In this document: one piece after another, positions 23,353-33,598 of the stretch
How the letters are laid out: each line of letters starts with the position of its first letter
How positions within the stretch are numbered: position 1 is the first letter of the stretch
Source: Adenophora triphylla var. japonica
Lineage: Eukaryota; Streptophyta; Magnoliopsida; Asterales; Campanulaceae
Reading direction: 5' to 3'
DNA length: 64,000 nt
NCBI GenBank assembly: GCA_022495995.1
Contig: JAFEMH010000975.1
Span: 248,001-312,000 of the forward strand
The notes under the pieces: generated by a model
Told to the model about the DNA's origin: nothing
Seen by the model: the letters and a program-made list of their open reading frames with translations, nothing else
The model's database searches: none
Position numbers and translations under genes: made by a program

Positions 23353-24950
23353 ATATGACTTGACTTGATATTTTTAACGTTAAAATACAACCTATATATA
23401 AGACCGAGAGACACAAATTTTTGAATAAAAATAAACTCATAAACAAATATAGTCTAAATATGTACAACTTTTGGCTCGATATAGATAATATACATTGTTG
23501 GAGCCTAGCCTATTAGTCGAACTTGGGCCCATGATATAGTATAACCCTATGACAACATTCATTCATTCTCTCTCACAAGCCCCCCCCCCCTAATTGAGAA
23601 GCTAATTTAAGGAACTAGGTTGATGTGCAAAACAACATCTAGATTGCTAAAAAGATTATGTGCTTTATCAAGTTAGGGCGTGTGCGTGGACAGACTAAAC
23701 ATGAAAAGAGCTATACCATTAACTGTCCCCTAAACAGAGCAATGATAATATTATTTAGATTTACATTACAAAATACTATAAACCAAAACAATGTAACAAA
23801 GTTTAGTATAGTCAAGATTATCTGTGGCTTGCTCAAAACAATGTACTTCCTCCGTCCTAGATCGTAAGTGTCCGATACAAAGGTTTGAAGAAGGTATTTG
23901 GCGTTTCCTTTAACATCCTCAAATTAATCTCAAGTAGATTAAATCGATGGAAGTGGTTTCATTTTCTATCTCAAAACCAAAAAGGGTACTGAATACAATT
24001 TGTTTAGAAACACTTTTTGGAAAGGGAAAGAGGATTCTCTTTTGCAATGTCTCGATCGGAATTGACATGTCTCTCGATCGGAATTGACACACTTGCTTGG
24101 GAACCTGTGGAATCAAGCATTCAACTTTTTGAGACTTTCACCATCCACGATCGCCATGTGCATTAGCTTGTACACATTCAATATGATTACACGAGCTTAA
24201 TCACATATCTAGAATTTATCCATTACCAACACTCACTTTCAACTACCAAATCGCATGATAATTTAGAACCGCTCATTCCCAAGGAAGTAAACCTACTCTA
24301 ACAAAGATTCCAAATGAGCCAGCCTCAAATATAAGCAGGGAAGCATATTAACAGGAGCCGTAATGTTATTAAATTAGAGCACTATAATACAACAAGAACT
24401 TTGAAACACGATAGCTTCAATTCATAGCTTATTAACTGACATGAACTAGATAAGACTTTCATGATTATATAAGTGTGCACGAAATTTAAAGAATGAAATC
24501 AAGAATAACATCAACAGCTTGCTTCGGTTCAAACAGAGATCAAGCAATACCAACAACAACAACAAAGAACATCAACAACAACTCACAACACCAAGAACAA
24601 AAAAACCCAGAAATTAAAAGTAAATTAGAAAAGGGGAAAGAAATGTATACCTGATTGTTGTTGATCGAAGAAATCAACGCTCAATTTCCCTGGCTGGAGG
24701 AGAGAGAGAGACTGAGATACGCTATAGAGGAGAGAAAGAGAGACTGAGATACAGAGATTGAAGAAATCAACATTCCGAATAACACCAGACCAAGAACAAC
24801 AAAAACCAAAAATTAAAAGTAATACGCTATACCTACCTGCTGATTTGGTCACCGACGTCGGAAATTCGTGCCCTAGCTATGGAGGAGAGAAAGAGAGACT
24901 GAGATAGAGATTACCGCGAAACTGAATAGGAAAATTTGGGTTTCCCGGTA
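23353..24950 (-). other. CACTA 5' region, no gene recognised
   Basis: A/T-rich sequence upstream of the transposase. It includes a C homopolymer (near 23580), a MITE-like fragment starting CTTCCTCCGTCCTAG (near 23848), and GA-rich runs (24694-24760, 24886-24905). I see no other coding. Confidence 0.5.
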
Positions 24951-24954
24951 TTTA

Positions 24955-25246
24955 ATAACATTTACGGCGGATATTGTACACCGCCGTAAATAATGTGTAT
25001 TATTTACGGCGGACGCGTATAAACCGCCGATAATAAGTACCTATATACGGTGGCTACTGATATACCGCCGTATATAACTTCGATCTCATATACGTACATG
25101 TCAAATGTACGTACATTACTTATTTACGGCGGCCTAGACCGCCGTATATATTAGTTATATACGGCGGTATGCACAACCGCCGTATATATATAATATATAC
25201 GGCGGACGCGTGTCCACCACCGTAAGTAGCCTCCTTTCTTGAAGTG
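24955..25246 (-). repeat. CACTA 5' terminus and subterminal inverted repeats
   Basis: The motif ACGGCGG and its complement CCGCCGT occur repeatedly as head-to-head pairs, for example TTTACGGCGG followed closely by CCGCCGTAA or CCGCCGTATA. This makes about five small hairpins between 24960 and 25225. The element ends at 25235-25246 (CACTTCAAGAAA on the minus strand). Subterminal repeats of this kind are the binding sites of the TNPA-type protein in En/Spm elements; that role is inferred here. Confidence 0.85.
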
Positions 25247-26559
25247 AGTAAGAGAGAGAGAGAGAGTAAATGAGGAGTTAATTGGGTGGGTGGGTGTGGG
25301 TGTGGGTATGGGATAAAGACAAGGGGTATAAAGGGAAAAGGGGAAGTTTATTTAATTTATTTGGGGTGAATTTAGTTTTACGGGTTTACTCAACAATTTT
25401 ACGGGTTTATATAACAATTCTCTTGTTAAAATAAATATGTATATTTGGCCCAATATTGGCCCATATCATGTAAAGCCCATTTTGGTTCTATAAGTTCAAG
25501 TTACTGATGTAATTTAGATGTACAAGTTATTAATATAAGTTTCTCCAATCTTATCTTCCAACATTCATATAACTACTCTTCTTCTGTAACTTCTCCACCA
25601 GTCACCGCCTCCGGCGGTGTTCCGGCCATTTCACTCTTCTCACAATCACATACACAAAAAGTATCATTATTGTCTTAATGTTTATAAAAAAAAATATTTC
25701 AAATTTGATAACCAATTGAAATGCCCCTTAAGTATATCATGTGAGTGGCACATTACATACTTTTCGTTAGATTTTTAACGACCATCCAAATTTATATCTG
25801 ATTGCAATCAAAATACTAACTCAGCAACCAACTTGTAACAAATAAAAATTCGATAATCAATTGAAATATCTTGTAAAACTCAGGTAACTAAAATACAATT
25901 CACCCTAATTTTGGCTTTTAACTATTTGGGTATTAATTGAACCATTAATTTTGAGTGATTAATACATTGATCACTACGTTGATGAATAAATCTAATTGAA
26001 GTCGTAATATAATTCAAAAGGATTTAGTTTCATATAATTTTCGAATGCTTAATTCGTTATTCGCATGTTATTTAGCCGTAATAGAATAAATAATATAAAG
26101 AGAAATATATGATTGCAATCTGGCAACCTAACCGTTTCAATCATTACTTTTTTGAATGAACCATAAAATAAGATTGACATTATTACTTATAAAAATAGCA
26201 TAAAGTGAAGGTATCGTAAAATTCAACCCGTGAATCCTTCTCGTAATTTGAATTTCCTCTTGTTTTAATTATTTCTCTAGTTTAATTGCTTTTAATTATT
26301 TTAGTAATTAGTCAAATCAAAACTAAAACCCCAAACTTTTATTTTCTTGTGTTAACTGTTTGAGAATCAAAATGTTGATACACAAGTCCCTGTGGATTCA
26401 AAATTTTGCAAGAAAACATAAATAACAGATATAAATTGTGTTCCTATTATTTTATCTGTCCTAAAATAAATGTTAAAAAAAATAAAATTTCAATCTTGAT
26501 TAAAAGAAAATTAAAACATGTTCTTATCAATTTATTTTTTGGGGACGGATGGAGTAGCT
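25247..26559. other. Intergenic, nothing recognised
   Basis: A/T-rich sequence with an AG run (25248-25266) and a GGGTG-rich patch (25281-25312). A short GC-rich patch near 25600 (CCGCCTCCGGCGG) does not form a convincing gene. Confidence 0.5.
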
Positions 26560-27070
26560 CAGGGGCGGAGCCAGAAATTGCCCCGGGGGGGGCAAAATTT
26601 CACGGGGGTTCGGGGGCAGCGCCCCCGAAAATTTTTTTTCGGGTCGGACAAGTAAAAAATGAGTCGGATCCATGAAATACAATGTATTTTAGTTAAAAAT
26701 GTAAAGAATTAAGAAATGGGAAAAGCCTAACTAATTAATTAAGATTGAAAAAATGTGAGGAAATTAGGAGAAAGAGAAAAACAAAACTGTTAAGAAAAAG
26801 AAATGGATAGAGAGAAAGAGAGAATAGCAAAGATGGAGGACAAATAAAATTAATTGAAAATGTAGGTAGCAGGGCTCGAATACGAATTTGAAAGGAAACA
26901 CTAAAGGCTTTAACTTCACCCCTTCTACCACTGAACCACACCACTCACTTGTGCTAATCTTGAAGTTAATTATATATATACATATATAAAAAAAATATGG
27001 GGGCAAAAAAATTTCCACCGCATTTCCGCCGCCGGGGGAGTGCCCCCATGCCCCCCTGGCTCCGCCCCTG
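26560..27070. mobile_element. hAT-like MITE with CAGGGGCGGAGCCAG ends
   Basis: 511 bp. The left end is CAGGGGCGGAGCCAG and the right end CTGGCTCCGCCCCTG, a perfect inverted repeat. Flanking 8-bp repeats are GAGTAGCT (26552-26559) and GAATAGCT (27071-27078), one mismatch. Just inside are G-rich and C-rich tracts that also pair. The 8-bp duplication and the CAGGGG ends fit a non-autonomous hAT element. Short internal frames are not credible genes. Confidence 0.85.
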
Positions 27071-27388
27071 GAATAGCTAATAACCGGACCCATGAACTAT
27101 ATCAATAATATCAATAATTACTACTCGTAACATCTAGGACTTTCCTGAACAAAATTTTAGCAGATTATAATGTGCCCATAATATTATTTTTTGAGTTGGT
27201 CTCCTGTGAGAATAACAATACCCGTCTCATGAATGAGACGGGTCGGAATAACCCAAAGTCCGGACCCATGATTCAGACTCTTTCCCCTCGTGTAAATCAA
27301 AGAAGCAAAAGGGTCACGTCCCAGTGCCCCATCCCACCATCTACATCTACCGCTACATGGAAGATTACTATGCGTACTTTCTCTTTCT

Positions 27389-27605
27389 AGTTTTTTATTA
27401 TTTCTTTTCTTTTTGCTTTTTTTTTTATTATTTTTTTCTTTTTATTATTTTTTTATTTTTATTATTTTTTTCTTTTTGCTTTTTTTATTATTTTTTATTT
27501 TTGCTTTTTTTATTATTTTTTTTATTATGTACTAGGATTTGTTATTTTTTATTATTATTTTTTTTTTCTTTTTGCTTTTTTTTTAGTTTTTATATTATTT
27601 TTTCG
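27389..27605 (+). repeat. T-rich low-complexity tract
   Basis: Runs of T interrupted by A, ATT and CTTTTTG. The frames across it (Phe/Leu-rich) are not genes. Confidence 0.8.
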
Positions 27606-27967
27606 GCTATTCAGTGGTTTAAAAAAAGTAATAGTTACCATCTCTTAATGTAATGATTGTATACATATAAAGTAACATTGTTCATAATTAAACGTAATAT
27701 CTGTTTTAAAAAAGACAAAAGCTCGTTTTCACCCATTTTTTCAAATGTAATACAAACTATATGTATTACATTTGAAATGTAATAACTTATGTATATGAAT
27801 GTAATAGTTTATACAAGTAAATGTAACACTTTGATAGATGAAATTGAAACATATTTCTATAGATAATGTAATACTTTTACATTATTACTTTATAATGTAA
27901 TAGTTACCATCTCTTAATGTAATGAATGAATGTATTATTACTTTAAGTCATTGATAATGTAATACTT

Positions 27968-28320
27968 AAAAAAAAAACACTATTACTTCACAAGTGTAGT
28001 ACTATTACTTATAGCAATACCAACTATTACTTAAACAAATGAGAAGTATTACTCAAAATTAAAACAGTTCCTAACACTATTATTAGTTAAAAAAAAACAC
28101 TATTACTTCACAAGTGTAGTACTATTATTTATAACAATATCAACTATTACTTAAATAAATGAGAAGTATTACTCAAAATGAAAACAGTTCCTAAAACTAT
28201 TATTAGTTAAAAAAAAAACACTATTACTTCACAAGTGTAGTACTATTACTTATAGCAATATCAACTATTACTTAAACAAATAAGGAGTATTACTCAAAAT
28301 GAAAACAGTTATTAAAACTA
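27968..28320 (+). repeat. Three tandem copies of a ~120-bp unit
   Basis: Each copy contains ACTATTACTTCACAAGTGTA, then a CAACTATTACTT block, then GAAAACAGTTCCTAA-type sequence and a short A run. The copies begin near 27969, 28090 and 28210 and differ by a few bases. Confidence 0.85.
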
Positions 28321-28569
28321 GGATGAACACATGATCCTCACACACATAACACGCACAAACTCACCACTCTCAGCCTCTCTCTCTCTCTCTAAACTCTCCC
28401 TATCTCTCTCTATCCGTTCTCTCTCTCCTCTCTCTCTCTCTCTAAACGCCATCTTCGTTCTCAACCAAGCTTCCCTCACCAAACCATCGCCGGCGACCAA
28501 GTTCCTTGAAGCTCCCTCACCGGTGACCCAATTTCCCTCAATCCTCCTCACCTTTCTCTCAATCTCCCT

Positions 28570-28677
28570 ACCTCCAAACAACGCCATTTGAGGCATTCTG
28601 TCGAAAAGCTTAAGTGCATCATCTGTGCAACCCAGCTTACAATAACACTCAAGCAAACACCACCAAGAAAACTGCAT
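28570..28677 (-). pseudogene. PPR-repeat gene fragment inside the TIR element
   Basis: The minus strand encodes MQFSWWCLLECYCKLGCTDD followed by ALKLFDRMPQMA, which fits a pentatricopeptide repeat (pattern ...LL..YCK.G...DALKLFD.MP). Only about one repeat is present. The frame then runs into Arg/Glu repeats encoded by a CT microsatellite (28370-28445). It looks like a host gene piece captured by the transposon, not a working gene. Confidence 0.6.
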
Positions 28678-29115
28678 AAATCAACGCCGGAGACAATCAA
28701 AAATATTGAAATCAAGTTCAAACCCACAAAATCAAAAGCATAAACTGATGAAATTCAATTTCGGTCTCGAATATCTCAAAAATTTGGCCTGAATTCAAAA
28801 AAAAAGAGTGAAATTTGCAGGTGATTTGTGGACAGAAGATAGCGACTGTGTCAATGGAGAAGAATGCGGCATTGACGATGTGTGTGGGTTAGGAGACGAG
28901 GCCGATCGAGAGAGTAGCGGTGGAATGGGATTGGGGGCGACGACGCTATAGTAGGTGAGACGACTTCAGAATGGGTTTCGGGTCGGGTGATGAAGCGGGT
29001 TTCGGGTCGGAATGACCCGTCTCATGGATGAGACGGATATCCCTGTTCTCACATAAGTTTTTGTCTTATTTTTTTTTAATTTCTACCTACCCTAAATACA
29101 ATCAAATTATAAATA

Positions 29116-29572
29116 AGGGAATTTACACCATAAGTTTCTTCTGGAACAAATCATTTCTCACTAAGTTCCTCATTGTATTAAAATGTCCCATAAGTTTTCA
29201 TGTTATATTATGTATAATACAACATTTAGTTATGCAGTAATTTAAAATCATAATACTGAATCCGCACCACCGCCTCCGCCACAGCTCAGCTCCGCCGCCG
29301 CCGTCTGCTATAGCCGCATGCCGGATTCCGGTCAATTTTCGCCAGAATCCGGTCAATTTTCACCGAAATTCGGCCGCCGGTCGCCGAAATTCGATCGCCG
29401 GAGGTCGAAATCTGGTCCCCGGTCCTGGGCTTCGGACTTCGGTCACCGGCCGCCGCCGGAATGCAGTATTATGACCTTAATTGATGTTGTATTTTCGAAA
29501 CATAATACAACATCATAAAAGGAACTTATTGAACATATATTTTAAAAAAAGAAACTTATGGGGCAATGACCC
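29116..29572. mobile_element. Foldback/TIR element with GC-rich passenger
   Basis: Long imperfect inverted repeats of about 150 bp pair the left arm (29116-29262: ...CCATAAGTTTCTT..., TAATACAACAT..., CATAATACTG) with the right arm (29462-29572). An 8-bp direct repeat TATAAATA flanks it (29108-29115, 29573-29580). The core (29265-29460) is GC-rich, with repeats of TCCGGTCAATTTTC and CGCCGG. Its open frame has no recognised domain. Confidence 0.7.
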
Positions 29573-29755
29573 TATAAATAATAAATACTCCCTACGTTTC
29601 GGTCTCGGTCTCAGTCTCAGTTTAAGCTTCTTACTTTTCTTTTTAGTTTGTCCCAGTTTAAGGTTTTTATTACTTAAAATGGGCAATAAAACTCATTTGT
29701 CATACTCAAAAAAAAAAATTTCTTAACGACTTTCTCTCACCTATTTTACTTTTTA

Positions 29756-30252
29756 TGTTGGATGTTATGGCTCGATGTCCTGGCAAAAGGGCTGGATTGC
29801 GAAACATCAGCAAACGTGGGAGCTTCAGCAGCGGTGAGGCGGCCGCCTGGGATTGCGTGAGGCGTGCGCCTCCAAGGCAGTGGCTTGGCCTGTGCTCGAA
29901 CAAGTACCAGGCGGGCGGCTGGATGGAGGCGAGGCGGGCTCCTAGGCTCCAGAGGCTGTTCCAGTTGCCGAAGCGACGCGAGGCTGGCGCCTGGAAGAAG
30001 GTCAGGCGGGCGCCTGGGATGTCGGGCTGAAGACGTTTTGCGGGCTTTTACGTTTATCTTAGTTGTTGGGCTAGGGTTTGTTTGCTTAGTATAGAAGGAT
30101 TGTAACCCTATGTAAACAATACAAATTATTGCACAAAATAATAGAGAGGCGGCACAATTCATAACCCCAAACAATTCGATCTCTTTCTCTTTCGATTCTC
30201 AATTGCTTTTGTGTTTGTTTATTGTCAATTGCTTTCGCTGCGTTGCACAACA
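29756..30252 (+). mobile_element. Solo LTR with target duplication
   Basis: 497 bp beginning TGTTGG and ending CACAACA. Perfect 5-bp duplications TTTTA lie at 29751-29755 and 30253-30257. There is no adjacent internal sequence, so it is a solo LTR left by recombination. It contains six copies of AGGCGnnCGCCT-like palindromes (29837-30015). The CCCTATGTAAACAATACAAA region near 30110 resembles the transcribed part of a copia LTR. GC-rich frames here (29706-30174) are not genes. Confidence 0.88.
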
Positions 30253-30543
30253 TTTTATACTCATAGCATTTATTTTTTTTTTTTAATCTCCGTAATTAAT
30301 AAGTCAAACTAAAAACATTAAACACGAGTACTCCGGGAGTAATAAATTAGGACAGATAACATCGCAGTGGTATTTGTATATTTGGACACATACCAAACAT
30401 ATCAGTCAGGCAGGCACTATTTTCAATTTCTTCTGTCCATATACATTTCAGTAATATATAGTACTGTATCATTTGTATTTATTATATAAGCAGCTAACAT
30501 TTCTAGTCAAAGCCCATAGGTTTCCTCTGGTATGAAAAAGATA

Positions 30544-30841
30544 CTCCCTCCGTCCCTGAAAATTGTTCACCATTTTTGATCTGGCACGCAAATTAAGGAA
30601 ATAGGTAGGAAGGAAAAAAATTGTGAGTGTAATTTGAAAATAGGAGAGAAAATTAGTGAAGAAAATAGTAAATTTAAAAAGTGTTGGAGTGTAATAGTGA
30701 ATTAGGAGAGAGAATGAGCGAAGAAAATAGTGAGTGTTTATAATAGAATATTAATAAAACGTTTCCATTTTAGAAAAGGTGAAGCTTCAAACGGGACGCC
30801 ATTTTGGATAAAAGGTGAAGCATTTTCGGGGACGGAGGGAG
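30544..30841. mobile_element. Stowaway-type MITE
   Basis: 298 bp with ends CTCCCTCCGTCCC / GGGGACGGAGGGAG and TA duplications (30542-30543, 30842-30843). The inside carries GGAGAGAGAATGAG-like sequence shared with many MITEs in this window. Confidence 0.9.
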
Positions 30842-30862
30842 TATTATTGAACGGAGTAATTA

Positions 30863-31473
30863 TGTTGGGCTAAGCCCAACATGCGAAGCCCAATTATTCA
30901 AACGTGATTATAGCAGCGTCATCAAGTGGACCGACCCAGTTATTACTAGGCCTATGGCCCAGCGACAAAGATCGGTCGACCTAGCTCGTTGTCCGACTAT
31001 CATCAGTCTCGACTTAGCTTTATCCGACATACGATCATCTCCTTGTAAGAATTATAACCGGCTATAATACAAAATCAGGTCGACCTTGATCTACTCGATC
31101 AACCTCGACCTACAGAGACGTAGCGCGACTAGAACTCTTTCCGTAACAGCTTCCTACAATCACGGAGTCAGTCACGTCCACGATTCTCTCCATGATCTTA
31201 GGGATTCTACGCAATCCCAGTGCAACACAATTTCTTATCAGATGCTATAAATACCTCACAACATCCATCGTTTAGAGGTAATGTCTTATTTGTTGTTCAA
31301 TTGATCTCAATACAGTTTATAAGCTAAAACACGTGATACTTACTCTCACGCCGGAGGGTCGTAGCCGGAGACCATCCCGACTAGTTGTGTGTTCATTGGT
31401 TTCAGGCTAAACAAAGCCAGGAGATCATCATAATTGTTGGACGGAGGCTGATCAACACGTTTCTAGCTGCATC
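30863..31473 (+). repeat. Probable solo LTR of a second, unrelated family
   Basis: It starts TGTTGGGCTAAGCCCAACA and has a TATAAATA box (31246-31253) about 380 bp in. Downstream comes ACGCCGGAGGGTCGTAGCCGG, which looks like a retrotransposon U5 region. A 5-bp repeat AATTA flanks the proposed limits (30858-30862, 31474-31478), but the right terminus would end ATC rather than CA. The boundary is therefore uncertain. It contains two GGTCGACC palindromes (30974-30981, 31078-31085). Confidence 0.45.
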
Positions 31474-31967
31474 AATTATTATCTCCACATACACACCAGC
31501 TTATGTAATTTTTTGTTTGTTTATACACCCCATATTCATTTGAAATTGTAAAAATTGTCATTTTAATGTCTTACTTATGTGCAAAATCCAAAAATTGTTT
31601 TAATACTTTTTAAATAATGGGGTTCACTGGTTATACTCACCACAAATACCCACTTTACACTTAGTTATTATTGTCTACACCACTTTCTCTCTCCTATCTC
31701 ATTATCTACCCTCACAATTGGATATAAGTGTTTCGGTTCAAATCGTGGTTTAAGATTGAACCGAACTAAATCATGCGGTTTGGTTTGATTTGGTTTGGTT
31801 TTCAAGCACGAATGGATTGGTTCAGTCTCAAAAATTGGCAGACCACATGATTCGATTTGGTTTGTGGTATGACCTTCTCTAACCAAATTAAACTGAACTG
31901 AACCAAATCAAACTGCGGTTTGAGAACGCGAGATCGAACCAACCGACCAAACCGGAAAACAGGAGTA
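31474..31967. other. Intergenic, GGTTTGGTTT-rich patch
   Basis: Around 31725-31950 there are repeated GGTTTGGTTT and AACCGAAC words, like the hAT-like element at 52534-53141 but without clear ends. This probably is an eroded relative. It directly precedes the DOG1-domain gene promoter. Confidence 0.4.
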
Positions 31968-31976
31968 TTATATATG
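31968..31976 (+). promoter_or_regulatory. Candidate TATA box of the DOG1-domain gene
   Basis: ATTATATAT lies 60-70 bp upstream of the ATG at 32037. That spacing fits a short 5' leader. Confidence 0.5.
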
Positions 31977-32036
31977 TGAGCGAGTTTGTGTGTTTGTTTA
32001 CAGACCTCCTAAACACTAACTCTTGTGCATAGTGTC

Positions 32037-32837
32037 ATGGCTACAATGGCAACAGCCCAAATGCCACACAACTTTCATGAATTCTTCATGAAATGGACTG
32101 CTGAGCAAAAACTTCACCTCCATGAGCTCATATCTGCAACTAAACCATCCATTTCCTCCTCCACCTCCACCACCGCCACCACCACAACCAGGGATTCTCT
32201 CGTTAACCAAGTCATTGGTCACTATGAAGAATACTATCGGGTCAAGTCGGATTGGGCACAAGAAGACGTGCTTCTCATGCTCTCCCCACCATGGAGAACC
32301 AAACTCGAAAGCTCATTTCAATGGATTGGAGGGTGGAGACCCACCATGGCCTTTCATTTGCTGTACTCCAAATCAGGGTTACAACTCGAGGCCTGGCTTG
32401 ACCACAGAGGTGGTACTACTCCACCGGAGGATTTGGGAGAACTGAGTTCGCACCAACTCACCTTGGTCAACCAACTGCAGTTGACCACTGTGGAGGAGGA
32501 GAGGAAGATAAGTGAGATGATGGCGGAGCGCCAAGAAACCATAGCCGACAAGGAGATGGTCGAGCTGAGTCATGAGGTAACCATGTCAATGGGGAACGAA
32601 ATGGGTATTCACCCTGACCATGACCAAATTGTGTCAGCTCTGAAACCAAAGGAAGACGGACTGAAGAAGATATTGGAGAGTGCTGACGGTCTACGACTAA
32701 GGACACTCAAAGGGGTGATTCAGATTTTGACATCAAGTCAAGCACTTCACTTCTTGATTGCTGCTGCAGAGCTCCATCTCAGGCTGCATGACTGGGGAAA
32801 GCAACACAATGACCAACAAACTCAACTAGCACTATAG
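32037..32837 (+). CDS. DOG1 domain-containing protein (DOG1-like)
   Basis: An intronless gene of 266 codons. The first ATG in frame is at 32037 (MATMATAQMPHNF, context GTCATGG); the frame is open from a GTG at 32025, which is not a plausible plant start. The protein carries the DOG1 domain almost end to end. FHEFFMKWTAEQKLHLHEL is near the N-terminus, HYEEYYRVKSDWAQEDVLLM and LSPPWRTKLESSFQWIGGWRP in the middle, and a C-terminal helix ends LHLRLHDWGKQ. The domain is shared with DELAY OF GERMINATION 1 and with the C-terminal half of TGA bZIP factors, but no bZIP region is present. A Ser/Thr run (SSSTSTTATTTT) lies near residue 45. DOG1-like proteins act in seed dormancy and maturation or in pollen aperture patterning; which applies here is unknown. 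It appears intact. Confidence 0.9.
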   Translation: MATMATAQMPHNFHEFFMKWTAEQKLHLHELISATKPSISSSTSTTATTTTRDSLVNQVIGHYEEYYRVKSDWAQEDVLLMLSPPWRTKLESSFQWIGGWRPTMAFHLLYSKSGLQLEAWLDHRGGTTPPEDLGELSSHQLTLVNQLQLTTVEEERKISEMMAERQETIADKEMVELSHEVTMSMGNEMGIHPDHDQIVSALKPKEDGLKKILESADGLRLRTLKGVIQILTSSQALHFLIAAAELHLRLHDWGKQHNDQQTQLAL

Positions 32838-32900
32838 TAAGCATTAAGGCACTTGGCACTACTGCAATAAACACTTAACAACATCAAGTATTAAGCATTA

Positions 32901-33053
32901 AGCACTAAGCATCACTAGAGTGTTAGCAGAGTAGCATCATGTCATGTACTAAGAATCTTGCATCTCTAGAATGTTAGTAGACTAGTATTGTGTCATGCAG
33001 TAATAATCTCGCATCTCTAGAATGTTGGTAGACTAGTATCGTGTCGTGCTGTA
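32901..33053 (+). repeat. Three ~50-bp tandem repeats downstream of the DOG1-domain gene
   Basis: Copies begin near 32901, 32949 and 33003. They share CATCTCTAGAATGTTAGTAG followed by ACTAGTAT(T/C)GTGTC. They start 64 bp after the stop codon and probably lie in the 3' untranslated region. Confidence 0.75.
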
Positions 33054-33311
33054 AGAACATCTGAAATGTTGTGTGTTTCTTTCGGTTCCGTAGCAGTAAA
33101 TGAATTTGTGTCATTCAGATGCATTATTAATGTGTGTGTGTGTAAGAGAGGGAGGGTAGAAGGGCTAAGGTGCACATTTTATCAGAATAAACTTTGAAGA
33201 TAAATATAGTACAGATGTTTTTATGGTCACATAACTAACCTAAACTATCATGAAACTGAAAATTGATAAAACTGAGCACCTCTACGTTTATTGAGTTCAG
33301 ATCCTATCTAC

Positions 33312-33343
33312 GGGAAAGGGAAAGGGAAAGGGAAAGGGAAAGG
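33312..33343 (+). repeat. (GGGAAA)n microsatellite
   Basis: Five uninterrupted GGGAAA units between the DOG1-domain gene and the disulfide isomerase gene. The rest of 32838-33598 holds no gene. Confidence 0.9.
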
Positions 33344-33598
33344 AGATAAGAACGAGATACGGTAGAGATTGAGGCTTGTACTGTGACCACTGAATTTGAG
33401 TATATTGTGAAATCCCCCTCCCAACTGTATCATGTTCAACTCGTCATCAAAGATGTGAATCGCTCTTCCTGCAAAAAAAAAGGCATTGAATATCAATCAG
33501 ATACAGCCATTCAATCTGTTTAATGAACTCCAGAAGGCAGAAAACCGAGAAGAAAAAAAAAAAACAATAACGGACTCAGATAATTCATTATACCTTCA

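Larger units (their letters stand above)
12396..25246 (-). mobile_element. CACTA (En/Spm) transposon, 3' end truncated
   Basis: On the minus strand the element begins at 25246 with CACTTCAAGAAAGG, close to the canonical CACTACAAGAAA terminus. A block of subterminal inverted repeats follows, then a degenerate tnp2-type transposase gene. That gene is split by the LTR element at 14252-21551 and cut on the left by the copia LTR. No second CACTA terminus was found in the window. Confidence 0.85.
27205..29052. mobile_element. TIR transposon carrying gene fragment and tandem repeats
   Basis: The outer ends form an imperfect inverted repeat of about 50 bp. The left end (TGTGAGAATAACAATACCCG, then a GTCTCATGAATGAGACGGG hairpin) pairs with the right end (complement TGTGAGAACAGGGATATCCG). 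The ends look Mutator-like, but no target duplication was found, so the class is not proven. Inside are a T-rich tract, a 120-bp tandem repeat, a CT run and a fragment of a PPR gene. Confidence 0.6.

Noticed and set aside
27324..27653. Phe-rich, seemingly membrane-spanning 109-codon frame
   Set aside because: Made by a T-rich low-complexity tract.
29706..30174. 142-codon minus-strand frame with a membrane-like start
   Set aside because: It lies across the GC-rich palindromes of a solo LTR bounded by a target duplication.
32025..32036. Start of the DOG1-domain frame at 32025
   Set aside because: That codon is GTG. The first ATG is at 32037 in a good context, and nothing upstream is needed for the domain.
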